In this document: piece after piece, positions 6,193 to 14,159 of the stretch
Numbering within the stretch: position 1 is the first letter of the stretch
How the letters are laid out: each line of letters begins with the position of its first letter
Source of the DNA: Chthonomonas sp035294165
Lineage (GTDB): Bacteria; Armatimonadota; Chthonomonadetes; Chthonomonadales; Chthonomonadaceae
Assembly (NCBI RefSeq): GCF_035294165.1
Contig: NZ_DATGLN010000124.1
Coordinates: 1-18,160 of the forward strand
Direction of reading: 5' to 3'
Length of the DNA: 18,160 nucleotides
Program-made: the position numbers and the translations under genes
Notes under the pieces: generated by a model
Database searches by the model: none
What the model was told of the DNA's origin: nothing
The model's input: only the letters and a program-made list of their open reading frames with translations

Positions 6193-8457
6193 TCAACGTC
6201 TAGGTCGAAATCGAGCTTTTGGCAAGGATTCTTCCTCTTCGGCGCTCTGTTTGGGCGGAACCGGCAGCGAGCCGGCAGGGCGTTGTGAAGGGGCAGTACC
6301 ACCCCGATGCCCTCCTCGCTCTTGGGGGCGTCCTGTGCCACGCGGCTCCTCTTGGCGTCGGGCCATGCTAGGGTCGAAGGGTTGGTCGAGATTGATGGCC
6401 GAAAGGTTCACGCGACCCTGGCTATCCACCTCGATAACGCGAACGGTTATTTCGTCGCCTACTTTCACGGCCTCTTCAGGCCGGCGCACGGGCGGTACGC
6501 GCAGATGGCTCACATGAACGAGACCTTCCTTGCCGTGCAAGAACTCCACAAAGGCCCCCATTCCTATTACGCGAGTTACGCGCCCGGTGTATATTTGGCC
6601 TACCTGCACTTCGGCCACGAGGCTTTGGATGGTCTCTGCCGCCTTCTTTCCGGCCTCCTGATCCACCGCCATAATATAGATTTTGCCGTCCTGTTGAATA
6701 TCTATCTGCGCTCCCGTGTCGGCGATGATCTTCTTGATGGTCTTGCCGCCGGGGCCGATGATCTCACCTATCTTCTCCGGGTCTATTTCGATGGTGAAGA
6801 TAGAGGGCGCGTACTTGCTGAGGTGCGGACGCGGCTCCGGAATAACTTCTCTTATTTTGTCAAGAATAAACAGTCGGGCACGGCGAGCCTGTTCCAGCGC
6901 CTCCTGCATTACGTGTCTAGGCAGGCCCTGAATTTTACAGTCGAGCTGAATGGCCGTAATGCCTTCGGTCGTTCCGGCCACTTTGAAGTCCATATCGCCG
7001 GAAAAGTCTTCCATCCCTTGAATGTCGGTAAGGATGGCGTACTTATCGTCGAGGGTCATAAGTCCCATAGCGATGCCGGCCACCGGAGCCGATATCTTTA
7101 CTCCGCCATCCATGAGGGCGAGCGTCGAGCCGCACACCGATGCCATGGAGGTGGAACCGTTGCTTTCCAGCACCTCGCTCTGCAGCAGCAGCGCATAAGG
7201 GAACTCCTCTTCCGAGGGAAGCACAGGCAAAAGGGCGCGCTCGGCTAAAGCACCATGGCCTATCTCACGCCGTCCGGGGCCGCGGAGTGGGCGTACTTCG
7301 CCTACCGAATAGGGAGGGAAATTGTAGTAGTGCATATAGCGCTTTCGCTCGTCCTCTTCGGTAAGCGTATCCAGCATTTGGGCTTCGCTGACCGAGCCGA
7401 GGGTAAGGGCGGTAAGCACCTGGGTTTGCCCGCGCGTGAACATGCCGGAGCCGTGAACGCGGGGCAGGAGACCCACTTCGCAGGTGATGGGGCGTATCTC
7501 ATCGAGGGCGCGCCCATCGGGCCTTATATGCTCGTTGACCACCAGTTTCCGCACCTGCTCTTTGATGGCCTTTTCGGCCGCCTCGGCGATGTCGGCTTCC
7601 CGTTCGGGAAACTCCGGTGCCAGTTGGGCTACGATCTCCTCTTTCAGCTCTTCGATGGCGTTTTCTCGCGAGGCCTTATCGGGGTTCAAAATGGCCTGGC
7701 GAATGGCATCATCCATGCGCTCGTGAATAACGCGCAGTATTTCGGGGTCGGGCAAGAAGAGGGGCACTTCGGCCTTTTGCGTGCCGACCTGCTGCGCGAG
7801 GGCCTCTTGCAGATCGCACTGCTCTTTAATAACCTCATGAGCGAGGTCTATGGCGGTAAGCAAATCCTCTTCCTTCACGAATTTCGCGCCGGCCTCGATC
7901 ATCAGTACGGCCTGCCTGGTACCCGCCACCACCAGGTCGAGATCGGACTGTTCGATCTGGTCGTAAGAGGGGTTAATGATGTACTCTCCGTTGATGCGCC
8001 CCACACGCACGGCGCCGATGGGGCCGTTGAAGGGGATATTGGAGATGGTGAGGGCTGCGGAGGCTGCAACGATGGAGAGCACGTCGGGCGGGCACTCCAT
8101 ATCTACGGAGAGGGGCATGGCGATGATCTGCACATCGTTGCGCATGCCGGCGGGGAAAAGGGGGCGCAGGGGACGGTCAATGAGGCGAGAGGTAAGCACC
8201 GCTTTTTCGCTGGGCCGACCTCCGCGCTTCACATAGCCGCCGGGAATACGCCCTACGGTATATTTGCGCTCCTCATAATCGCAGGTGAGGGGAAAGAAAT
8301 CGATCCCTTCACGCGGCTCTTTGCTCATCGTGGCCGTCGCCAAGACGATGGTGTCGCCACAGGTTAGCCAAATAGCTCCATTCGCCTGCTTGGCCACCTT
8401 GCCAGTTTCTAGACGTAGCGTTCGTCCGGCCAGTTCGCGTTCAACTACGTGGGTCAA
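6193..8457 (-). CDS. pnp: Polyribonucleotide nucleotidyltransferase (PNPase)
   Basis: 3'-5' phosphorolytic exoribonuclease of mRNA decay. All domains are present: RNase PH 1 (about 10-145), helical linker (about 235-305), RNase PH 2 with the phosphate-binding REIGHGALAERAL, GSTSMASVCGS and catalytic Asp484 and Asp490 (ED.SGDMDFKVAGT), KH (about 552-605, loop IIGPGGKTI) and S1 (about 620-688, GRVTRVIGMGAFVEF). The last 60 residues are a charged, arginine/glycine/proline-rich tail, probably disordered. No ATG precedes the conserved ELAGRTLRLETG. A TTG at 8466 is only 1 nt from the AGGAG at 8468-8472, whereas the TTG at 8455-8457 is 10 nt from it and gives the usual N-terminal length, so I chose it. 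It lies downstream of rpsO behind a structured leader. Confidence 0.97.
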   Translation of the reverse strand: MTHVVERELAGRTLRLETGKVAKQANGAIWLTCGDTIVLATATMSKEPREGIDFFPLTCDYEERKYTVGRIPGGYVKRGGRPSEKAVLTSRLIDRPLRPLFPAGMRNDVQIIAMPLSVDMECPPDVLSIVAASAALTISNIPFNGPIGAVRVGRINGEYIINPSYDQIEQSDLDLVVAGTRQAVLMIEAGAKFVKEEDLLTAIDLAHEVIKEQCDLQEALAQQVGTQKAEVPLFLPDPEILRVIHERMDDAIRQAILNPDKASRENAIEELKEEIVAQLAPEFPEREADIAEAAEKAIKEQVRKLVVNEHIRPDGRALDEIRPITCEVGLLPRVHGSGMFTRGQTQVLTALTLGSVSEAQMLDTLTEEDERKRYMHYYNFPPYSVGEVRPLRGPGRREIGHGALAERALLPVLPSEEEFPYALLLQSEVLESNGSTSMASVCGSTLALMDGGVKISAPVAGIAMGLMTLDDKYAILTDIQGMEDFSGDMDFKVAGTTEGITAIQLDCKIQGLPRHVMQEALEQARRARLFILDKIREVIPEPRPHLSKYAPSIFTIEIDPEKIGEIIGPGGKTIKKIIADTGAQIDIQQDGKIYIMAVDQEAGKKAAETIQSLVAEVQVGQIYTGRVTRVIGMGAFVEFLHGKEGLVHVSHLRVPPVRRPEEAVKVGDEITVRVIEVDSQGRVNLSAINLDQPFDPSMARRQEEPRGTGRPQERGGHRGGTAPSQRPAGSLPVPPKQSAEEEESLPKARFRPRR

Positions 8458-8532
8458 GTTGTTCAATCTCCTAATTCTCTTGTTGGTTTTCTTACGTTAA
8501 CTCTTTACCCAACCGTTCAGGTAAGAGAACGG

Positions 8533-8569
8533 CCTTTCGCGGCTCGGTCTCCATGCCGAGTGCGAAAGG
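8533..8569 (-). promoter_or_regulatory. Long hairpin in the pnp leader, proximal
   Basis: CCTTTCGC (8533-8540) pairs perfectly with GCGAAAGG (8562-8569). A further CTCGG (8543-8547) / CCGAG (8556-8560) stem extends it past a small internal loop, leaving an 8-nt terminal loop. It sits about 75 nt upstream of the pnp start on the pnp coding strand. In E. coli an RNase III-cleaved stem-loop between rpsO and pnp controls pnp mRNA decay; this hairpin is in the equivalent place and is of similar type. There is no T run, so it is not a simple terminator. Confidence 0.6.
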
Positions 8570-8591
8570 AAAAGGGCAGGCATTCACAGAA

Positions 8592-8683
8592 GGCCGGACA
8601 ACTTCGAAGGGGTCAGAGAAAACGGACTTCCATTCACCCTACAAGGAAATCCCCTTACTCTGAACCCTATGCGCCGTTCCGGC
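8592..8683 (-). promoter_or_regulatory. Extended imperfect stem in the rpsO-pnp gap, distal
   Basis: GGGGTCAGAG (8609-8618) pairs with CTCTGAACCC (8658-8667) with one mismatch. Inside it GGACTTCC (8624-8631) faces GGAAATCC (8645-8652), also with one mismatch. Outside it GGCCGG (8592-8597) can pair with the CCGG near 8679. The result is a long stem typical of an RNase III substrate or of an rpsO 3' end. With the proximal hairpin it occupies most of the 305 bases between rpsO and pnp; no further gene is seen there. Confidence 0.45.
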
Positions 8684-8762
8684 ATCCCTTCTGCTCTGCC
8701 TGCCCTCATAGGCATCGAATCCGTAACGATGTGCGGCGCTTCATGGTCGAAGCACCAAGCTC

Positions 8763-9038
8763 CTAAATTTTGCTGCGAATACCTAAGCGCGCCACGAGTG
8801 CACGAGCACGATCGAGGTCTTTTTTACTTAGGTACGCTAACAGGCGGCGACGGCGTCCCACCATCATAAGCAGGCCTCGGCGGGAGTGATAGTCGTGCTT
8901 ATGCACACGAAGGTGCTCCGTAAGCTGATTGATACGCGCCGTAAGCAGCGCTATCTGCACCTCCGGCGAGCCGGTGTCGCCCTCGTGCCTTGAATGCTCT
9001 GAAATGATCTGCTGACGAGTTTCCCTCTTTAGCGGCAC
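8763..9038 (-). CDS. rpsO: Small ribosomal subunit protein S15
   Basis: Primary 16S rRNA-binding protein of the 30S platform. The product carries the family signature HEGDTGSPEVQIALLTARINQLTEHLRVHKHDYHSRRGLL followed by VGRRRRLLAYLSKKD (core RRGLL and RRRLL..L visible). I chose the GTG at 9036-9038, which gives 91 residues (MPLKRETRQQIISEHSRHEGD), the same N-terminal length as other S15 proteins. The frame stays open up to a TTG at 9071, but that extension would encode the ribosome site itself (AAGGAGG near 9051-9057, 12 nt before the GTG) and begins almost at the predicted transcription start. It has its own promoter and is followed by pnp. Confidence 0.96.
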   Translation of the reverse strand: MPLKRETRQQIISEHSRHEGDTGSPEVQIALLTARINQLTEHLRVHKHDYHSRRGLLMMVGRRRRLLAYLSKKDLDRARALVARLGIRSKI

Positions 9039-9082
9039 AGAACTGTTTTTCCTCCTTATCAATGCAACCAATTCTACTTCTT

Positions 9083-9112
9083 AGTTTATCCGTTTCTCGG
9101 CCTTTCTGTCAA
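9083..9112 (-). promoter_or_regulatory. Promoter of rpsO
   Basis: On the minus strand a perfect TTGACA (complement of 9107-9112) lies 18 nt from TAAACT (complement of 9083-9088). Transcription should start near 9076, giving a leader of about 38 nt before the GTG start. It is the best -35 box in the window. It lies in the 89-nt gap after the ABC exporter gene, so rpsO need not depend on read-through. Confidence 0.65.
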
Positions 9113-9127
9113 GCGGGACAAAATTTT

Positions 9128-10981
9128 TCAGCTTTTAGGAGGAAACTCCTCTGCAATCGCCACGAGCGGCTCGGAGTTTCCCTCTTTAAACTGTGCCGCA
9201 TAGAGTCGTGCATAGGCTCCGTTTTGGGCAAGAAGCTCTTCATGACGGCCTCGCTCCACGATGCGTCCCTTTTCGATCACCAGAATTTGGTCGGCCGAGA
9301 GAATGGTCGAGAGGCGATGGGCGATGGCGATGGTGGTGCGTCCGGCAAGCAGGCGCTCTAAGGCCTCCTGAACGAGCCGCTCGGAGTGGGTGTCTAGCGA
9401 CGCGGTGGCCTCATCGAGGATGAGAATGCGAGGGTTTTTGAGGATCACCCGTGCGATGGCGATGCGCTGCTTCTCACCCCCCGAAAGCTTGTAGCCCCGC
9501 TCTCCTACCACCGTCTTATAGCCCTCCGGCATGGCCATAATGCGATCGTGAATGGCCGCAGCCTGCGCCGCCTCGATCACCTCCTCTTCGGTGGCATCGG
9601 GCTTGGCATAGAGCAGGTTGGCCATGATGGTATCGTGAAACAGATAGGTCTCCTGCGTTACCATCCCGATAATTTGGGCCAAAGATTCGAGTTTAATTTT
9701 GCGCACATCATGGCCATCAATGAGAACGCGCCCCGATTCCACATCGTAAAGGCGTGGGATGAGGTAGGTAATGGTGGTTTTGCCGGCTCCAGACGGGCCT
9801 ACAAGCGCAAGCAGTTCACCGGGTCTGGCACAGAAGTTGATGTCTTGCAAGGCGTAGTCGGGTTGCTGCGGATCGTACCGAAAGAAGACATGTTCAAAAG
9901 CCACCTCGCCTCGTACCTCTTCCGGCTTTAGCTCGATGGCATCGGGCGCATCAACGATGTCGGGCTCGAGGTCCAGATATTCGAAGATGCGGTCGAAGAG
10001 CGCCATGGCGCTGCTGACCTCCACCTGCGTGTTAAGCAGGCTGGTGAGGGGAAAGAAGAGCCGGGCTTGCAAAGCCGTGAAGGCAACAATGGTGCCGATG
10101 TTAATTGGATGGCCGAGGTGGCGCACGGTGATGTAACCGGCAAGCCAGTAGACCAGTGAGGGCGTAATGGAAAACGTGAGGCCGATGAGGTTAAAAAAGA
10201 GCCGCATGATCACATTGAGTTGCACCTGCAGTTTGGTGAGCTGTTCATTCTGCTGTTTAAAATGTTCGAGCGCATAGGCCTGGCGCCCGCTCACCTTCAT
10301 CAGCAGCATTCCGGACACCGAAAGGTTTTCCTGCATGATGGCGCTGAGATCGGCCAGCTTTTGTTGAGTGCTTTTCCGAATGCGTTGAAGCATTCCCCCT
10401 ACTTTGGCGGCGATAAGCGCAAAGAGGGGCAGAATGCCCACGGAGAGCAGAGTAAGGCGCCAATCCATATAGATCATGGCAACGAGGGTGGAAAGCACGG
10501 TGGTGATGTTAGAGAGCGCGTTGGCCGCCGTGTCGCTCACCACGTTCTGCACCCCGGCCACGTCGTTGGCGAGGCGCGACTGTATTTCACCGGTTCGTGT
10601 GGAGGTGAAGAAGCGAAGCGACATTTTTTGGAGATGCGCATAGAGCTGATTGCGCAAATCGCGCATGATCTGCTGCCCCACCAGCGTGCTCAGATAGTTA
10701 TAGAAGATGGTGAAGGCCGTGCCGGCAAGCGTGGCGCCGATGGCGTAGAGCGTGTATGCGGTAATGACGGGCAGATCGTTGCGTTCCAGCCCCTGATTGA
10801 TGAGCGTGCGCAGGAAGAAGGGGGAGAGCAGCCCAAGTGAGGCCGCGAGGAGCACGGCTGTGGCCGTCAGCACCACCTCCCATCGGTAGGGACGAAAGGT
10901 TGCGATCACCCGTAGGATGGTCTCTCGTTTTATCGGGCGTTTCGGCCCCTCATAATAGGCTGCTCGCATCATGTGCCCCAT
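9128..10981 (-). CDS. ABC exporter, fused transmembrane and ATPase domains
   Basis: Half-transporter of the MsbA/BmrA type (type IV ABC exporter), expected to work as a dimer in the inner membrane and export a lipid, drug or peptide. The N-terminal half has six hydrophobic segments (about 35-320). The C-terminal nucleotide-binding domain has Walker A GPSGAGKT (395-402), Q-loop Gln443, signature LSGGE (499-503), Walker B ILILDE with catalytic Glu524, the D-loop SLD, and H-loop His555 (AHRLST). The frame is open from a TTG at 11005, but GAGGAG lies between it and the ATG at 10979-10981 at a 10-nt spacing, so I take that ATG. 617 residues is the normal length. The cargo cannot be inferred. It heads the minus-strand block that continues with rpsO. 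Confidence 0.93.
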   Translation of the reverse strand: MGHMMRAAYYEGPKRPIKRETILRVIATFRPYRWEVVLTATAVLLAASLGLLSPFFLRTLINQGLERNDLPVITAYTLYAIGATLAGTAFTIFYNYLSTLVGQQIMRDLRNQLYAHLQKMSLRFFTSTRTGEIQSRLANDVAGVQNVVSDTAANALSNITTVLSTLVAMIYMDWRLTLLSVGILPLFALIAAKVGGMLQRIRKSTQQKLADLSAIMQENLSVSGMLLMKVSGRQAYALEHFKQQNEQLTKLQVQLNVIMRLFFNLIGLTFSITPSLVYWLAGYITVRHLGHPINIGTIVAFTALQARLFFPLTSLLNTQVEVSSAMALFDRIFEYLDLEPDIVDAPDAIELKPEEVRGEVAFEHVFFRYDPQQPDYALQDINFCARPGELLALVGPSGAGKTTITYLIPRLYDVESGRVLIDGHDVRKIKLESLAQIIGMVTQETYLFHDTIMANLLYAKPDATEEEVIEAAQAAAIHDRIMAMPEGYKTVVGERGYKLSGGEKQRIAIARVILKNPRILILDEATASLDTHSERLVQEALERLLAGRTTIAIAHRLSTILSADQILVIEKGRIVERGRHEELLAQNGAYARLYAAQFKEGNSEPLVAIAEEFPPKS

Positions 10982-11310
10982 AACCTTGTGGCTCCTCTCG
11001 TTCAATCTATCACGGCTTCAGATGTTTCGGTTATACGAAATAATACCAAAATTCGCAGGAATTCTCTCCCTATTCGGTGTTTTCTATTGTGATGTGTTAA
11101 AAACGCAACAATGGGCGAGTAACAAACCTTGCGTAATACGGTACAATCTAGGCTACAAGGTTTTCTCTCCGCAAACGGCCTGGTCTCTTCCTACGCGATG
11201 CTTCGTCCCTTGTGTTGGTCAAATCGGTATGGCGTCTATTCAGAGGCAACGAGGAAACTCCATAAGAGTGTGCCTCTACGCAGTATACTTACGTTGGGAG
11301 GCGGTTGGCT
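10982..11310. other. Divergent intergenic region between ABC exporter and TIGR04255 gene
   Basis: About 330 bases without a convincing gene; an open frame at 10971-11318 has no family resemblance and starts inside the exporter gene. The region is less G+C-rich than its neighbours. It holds a possible plus-strand -10 (TACAAT near 11144). A perfect 7-bp hairpin AGAGGCA (11242-11248) / TGCCTCT (11271-11277) lies about 35 nt before the start at 11311 and would be in that gene's leader. No known riboswitch or RNA gene was recognised. Confidence 0.4.
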
Positions 11311-11700
11311 GTGAGTAAAAAATATAGTAATCCTCCGCTTATCGAAGCCGTGTGTGAGTTCCGGCTGACGCCCAATACGCCTTGGGACATCACCATACCC
11401 GGCCTGTTATACGAGCAGTTGAAGGTTGCGTTTCCGAATCGCGAACAGCGTGTTGTGCAGGAGGTGGTGTATGTGCCGAGTCCGCAAGGGCTGCAACAAC
11501 AGATTCAAATCGGCGAGCGCATCTTCCTGTTTTCTGCAGAAAAGCGTCTATTTGTGCAAATAGGGCCGCGTGTGTTAACCCTTAATGTTCTAAAGCCTTA
11601 CCCCAATTGGAATGGCTTTAGACCAAAGAAAGTGCGGTTACAGCACAACCGGTGTGGACATAGCCTCCTACTATTGACGCCTGCAAAGCTGTGCAGCTAG
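11311..11700 (+). pseudogene. TIGR04255 family protein, truncated
   Basis: The N-terminal part resembles the sporadically distributed TIGR04255 family: YSNPPLIEAVCEFRL, then WDITIPGLLYEQLKVAFPNR, and near the end of the similarity LTLNVLKPYPNWNGFRPK. Family members are usually about 250 residues long; here similarity stops after about 105 residues. The last 23 codons (VRLQHNRCGHSLLLLTPAKLCS) look unlike the family, and the neighbouring frames do not restore it, so a deletion or rearrangement has probably removed the C-terminal half. GTG 11311 is chosen because GGGAGG lies 9 nt upstream; an in-frame TTG at 11305 is too close to it. The family's function is unknown. It is unlikely to be active, but a short functional version cannot be excluded. 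Confidence 0.65.
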
Positions 11701-11787
11701 AATCATTCGATTTTTTCGTTGCATCCCTTAGCGCTTCCTAGTTTAGGCGAGCGTAGACTATAAAGGAGAACCTCAACACAAAACGCT

Positions 11788-12969
11788 ATGCAACAGGCAT
11801 CTGCTAACCGAGTGGAACGACTGGTACAACAGTTTGAAGAGCTATACGGCGCGGCGCCGGAGCTGATGGTGCGCGCTCCGGGACGGGTGAACCTCATCGG
11901 AGAGCATACCGACTACAACGACGGCTATGTGTTTCCGGCAGCCATTGAACGAGATATTCTCATCGCGGCCTCCGTACGACGCGATAGACAGGTGCGCCTC
12001 TTTTCGAGCGATATGGGCGTCTCTTCTACCTTTACCCTCGATGCCATCGAAAAGGTCTCTGCCGAGGGAGAGCGCTGGAGCAACTACCCGCGCGCCATGG
12101 CGTGGGCACTGCAAAACCGAGGCCTTCCCCTCCGCGGTGTTCAAGCCGTACTGCAAGGCAACATTCCACCGGGGGCCGGGCTTTCCTCGTCGGCAGCGTT
12201 GCTCGTAGCCTCCGGGCTGCTGTTGCTTTCTGCGGCTCACCAAACGCTAGACCCTGTGGAGCTAGCCCTCTTGGCGCAGCAGGCTGAACGGGAGTTCGTG
12301 GGGGTGAATGTGGGGATTATGGATCAGTTCATCTCCGTGCTGGGCAAGAAAGATCACGCTCTTTTTATTGATACCCGCACCTTGCACTACGAGCCGGTGC
12401 CCTTGCCCACCTCCGGAGTCGTCATCGTTATTGCCAACACCAATAAACCGCGCGGATTGGTGGATTCGGCCTACAATCAAAGACGTGCGGAGTGCGAAGA
12501 GGCTCTGGCCTACCTGAAACGCTTCCTTCCCTCCATTCGTGCCCTTCGTGATGTAACCTCAGAAGAGTTCACCCGATGGGAAGCGAGCCTGCCGGAGGTG
12601 CCGCGTAAACGCGCTCGGCATGTCATCACCGAAAATGAGCGCGTTCTACAAAGCGTAGAGGCGCTTAAAAAGGGTGACATCACCCTGTTCGGCCACTTAA
12701 TGAACGCCTCGCACAACAGCCTTCGAGACGACTATGAGGTGAGCTGCACAGAGCTGGATGCGCTTGTGGAAGCAGCATGGGCTTTGCCGGGAGTTTACGG
12801 CTCACGAATGACGGGCGCCGGTTTTGGCGGCTGCGCCGTGAGCCTTGTGGCCGAGGAGGCCTTGGAACGGTTCTGTCAGGAGGTGCCACAACGCTATCGA
12901 GAAGCCACGGGGCGCGAGGCCACCATTCTCATTACACGCGCCGCACAGGGTGCCGAGCGACTGCTTTAG
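11788..12969 (+). CDS. galK: Galactokinase
   Basis: GHMP kinase that phosphorylates alpha-D-galactose at C1 with ATP, the entry step of the Leloir pathway in the cytoplasm. The 393 residues have the galactokinase signature GRVNLIGEHTDYNDG (32-46) with catalytic Arg33, the GHMP phosphate loop PPGAGLSSSAA (127-137), catalytic Asp179 (VGIMDQF) and the C-terminal GSRMTGAGFGGCA (338-350). Length is normal and all motifs are intact. No galT or galE is adjacent. The nearest good ribosome site, AAAGGAG at 11762-11768, is 19 nt from the ATG, which is far; no better in-frame start is available because the conserved region begins soon after. It converges with the gene at 13027-14052. Confidence 0.96.
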   Translation: MQQASANRVERLVQQFEELYGAAPELMVRAPGRVNLIGEHTDYNDGYVFPAAIERDILIAASVRRDRQVRLFSSDMGVSSTFTLDAIEKVSAEGERWSNYPRAMAWALQNRGLPLRGVQAVLQGNIPPGAGLSSSAALLVASGLLLLSAAHQTLDPVELALLAQQAEREFVGVNVGIMDQFISVLGKKDHALFIDTRTLHYEPVPLPTSGVVIVIANTNKPRGLVDSAYNQRRAECEEALAYLKRFLPSIRALRDVTSEEFTRWEASLPEVPRKRARHVITENERVLQSVEALKKGDITLFGHLMNASHNSLRDDYEVSCTELDALVEAAWALPGVYGSRMTGAGFGGCAVSLVAEEALERFCQEVPQRYREATGREATILITRAAQGAERLL

Positions 12970-13026
12970 CGACTCGTTGTTAGGGCCGATACCTGAGTTC
13001 CCCAAAAATCGCTATTTCTCTAAGGG

Positions 13027-14052
13027 TTAGGTGCTTTTTCCTATTGCTCTTTGTACAACGGCACGCACACGCGGGTCGGGGTCGAACTGTAGCGCCCGCA
13101 GCGTGGCCTGCACCTGGGGCAGGTCAGCCTCTCTCACAAGGCGTGCGGCGGCCAACGTGCGCAGTTCCGGCGTGCCGGCGCGCGACAGGTAGATCAGCTC
13201 ATGCCGCTGCACCTGGCTTAACGGGCTTTGTGCCGAAAGCGCTAAAGCCATCTCAACCTCGCGTGGCACGTGGAAAGAGAGGCAGGCAGCTTCAACGATA
13301 AGCGTGTAGGCCGCATCTATCTCCTCTTCGGCATGCCCCTCCGAAAGGAGTTGCGCGGCCCAACGCAAACGATTCGCCATGCGATGCCGTTTCTGACCGG
13401 CCAGCTCCCGCAAAAAAGCTGCCGCCCTATAGCGTATAGGCAGATCGTGGGGAGTGGCGCGCGGGAGACGATGGGGGAAGGCCAAGATGAAGGCGGCGTA
13501 GCGCTGCAGCGCCTCCTGCAGATGGCGGGAGAGGCGCCCCTTTTGCGTCGTTCTCCGCAAAGAGAGCAGCAGAAGAAAAGCGGCCGTATCTAACGCTCCC
13601 TTAACATCTTGAACTTCTGGCATGGGGGCTGAAGGCGCCTTTGAGAGGCAAATTTGGGTTAGAAGTGGCGCGTCGGCCGAGGGCAGAGGGGAATGGGAGG
13701 TCTCCGCTGAACCTTGGACTTCCTCCGGATAGAGTGGCGGATCTGGCTCCGTGCCCATGCCAAATCCGAGGAGCACTTTGGGTCGTTGACCCAGATGTCG
13801 GTGTAGTTTGGCCAAGGTGTACGGTTTTGGAAGAACGGTAAGACGGCCTTCCAAGCCCAAACCGGCCAGGCCGGGAAGCAGCCCTAAAGCGACATCCTCA
13901 AAGAGGAGATCGGCATCGGCCTTAAGCGCTACCTCGCCGGTTAGCCCGGCCCAAACGGCCGGAGGAACCTGCTGAGGCAGAAGGCGCCGTGCAGCCTTCC
14001 AAACGGCAGGCCAGCGGGTTTCGTAAGTTGGTTCTTCGGACAGTGGCACCAT
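13027..14052 (-). CDS. Uncharacterised alpha-helical protein
   Basis: I do not recognise this protein. It has no signal peptide and no membrane segment. The C-terminal 150 residues are helical with a repeat-like pattern (LRTLAAARLVREADLPQVQATLRALQFDPDPRVRAVVQRA; core DPDPRVRA is typical of HEAT/PBS-lyase repeats), suggesting an alpha-solenoid end. The middle, about residues 100-150, is proline/serine-rich and low in complexity. The frame opens at a TTG at 14076, but ATG 14050-14052 has AGAGG 8 nt upstream and is preferred (341 residues). A TATAAT box lies 76 nt upstream. It converges with galK; 57 bases separate the stops and no clear terminator is seen. Confidence 0.7.
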   Translation of the reverse strand: MVPLSEEPTYETRWPAVWKAARRLLPQQVPPAVWAGLTGEVALKADADLLFEDVALGLLPGLAGLGLEGRLTVLPKPYTLAKLHRHLGQRPKVLLGFGMGTEPDPPLYPEEVQGSAETSHSPLPSADAPLLTQICLSKAPSAPMPEVQDVKGALDTAAFLLLLSLRRTTQKGRLSRHLQEALQRYAAFILAFPHRLPRATPHDLPIRYRAAAFLRELAGQKRHRMANRLRWAAQLLSEGHAEEEIDAAYTLIVEAACLSFHVPREVEMALALSAQSPLSQVQRHELIYLSRAGTPELRTLAAARLVREADLPQVQATLRALQFDPDPRVRAVVQRAIGKST

Positions 14053-14127
14053 AAAAAGAGCCTCTGCGACTCTCAAGAGAAGGAGCCGGTGTTGAAGCGC
14101 CGCGGCGATTTAATTGGATTAGGTGTT

Positions 14128-14133
14128 ATTATA
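14128..14133 (-). promoter_or_regulatory. -10 box of the gene at 13027-14052
   Basis: An exact TATAAT on the minus strand (complement of 14128-14133), 76 nt upstream of the preferred ATG at 14052. No good -35 hexamer stands 16-18 nt behind it, so the promoter is only half supported. Confidence 0.4.
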
Positions 14134-14159
14134 CAAAAACGCCAAGCGGATGGGGCGAA

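Noticed and set aside
6307..8367. Two long plus-strand open frames (313 and 370 codons) opposite pnp
   Set aside because: They are antisense to a full-length, motif-complete PNPase, have no ribosome sites and resemble no family; codon bias of the G+C-rich pnp gene keeps the opposite frame open.
10220..10840. 206-codon plus-strand open frame opposite the ABC exporter
   Set aside because: It is antisense to the intact transmembrane domain, rich in His/Gly/Glu without any motif, and explained by codon bias of the real gene.
10971..11318. 115-codon open frame between the ABC exporter and the TIGR04255 gene
   Set aside because: It starts inside the exporter gene on the opposite strand, lacks a ribosome site and has no recognisable domain.
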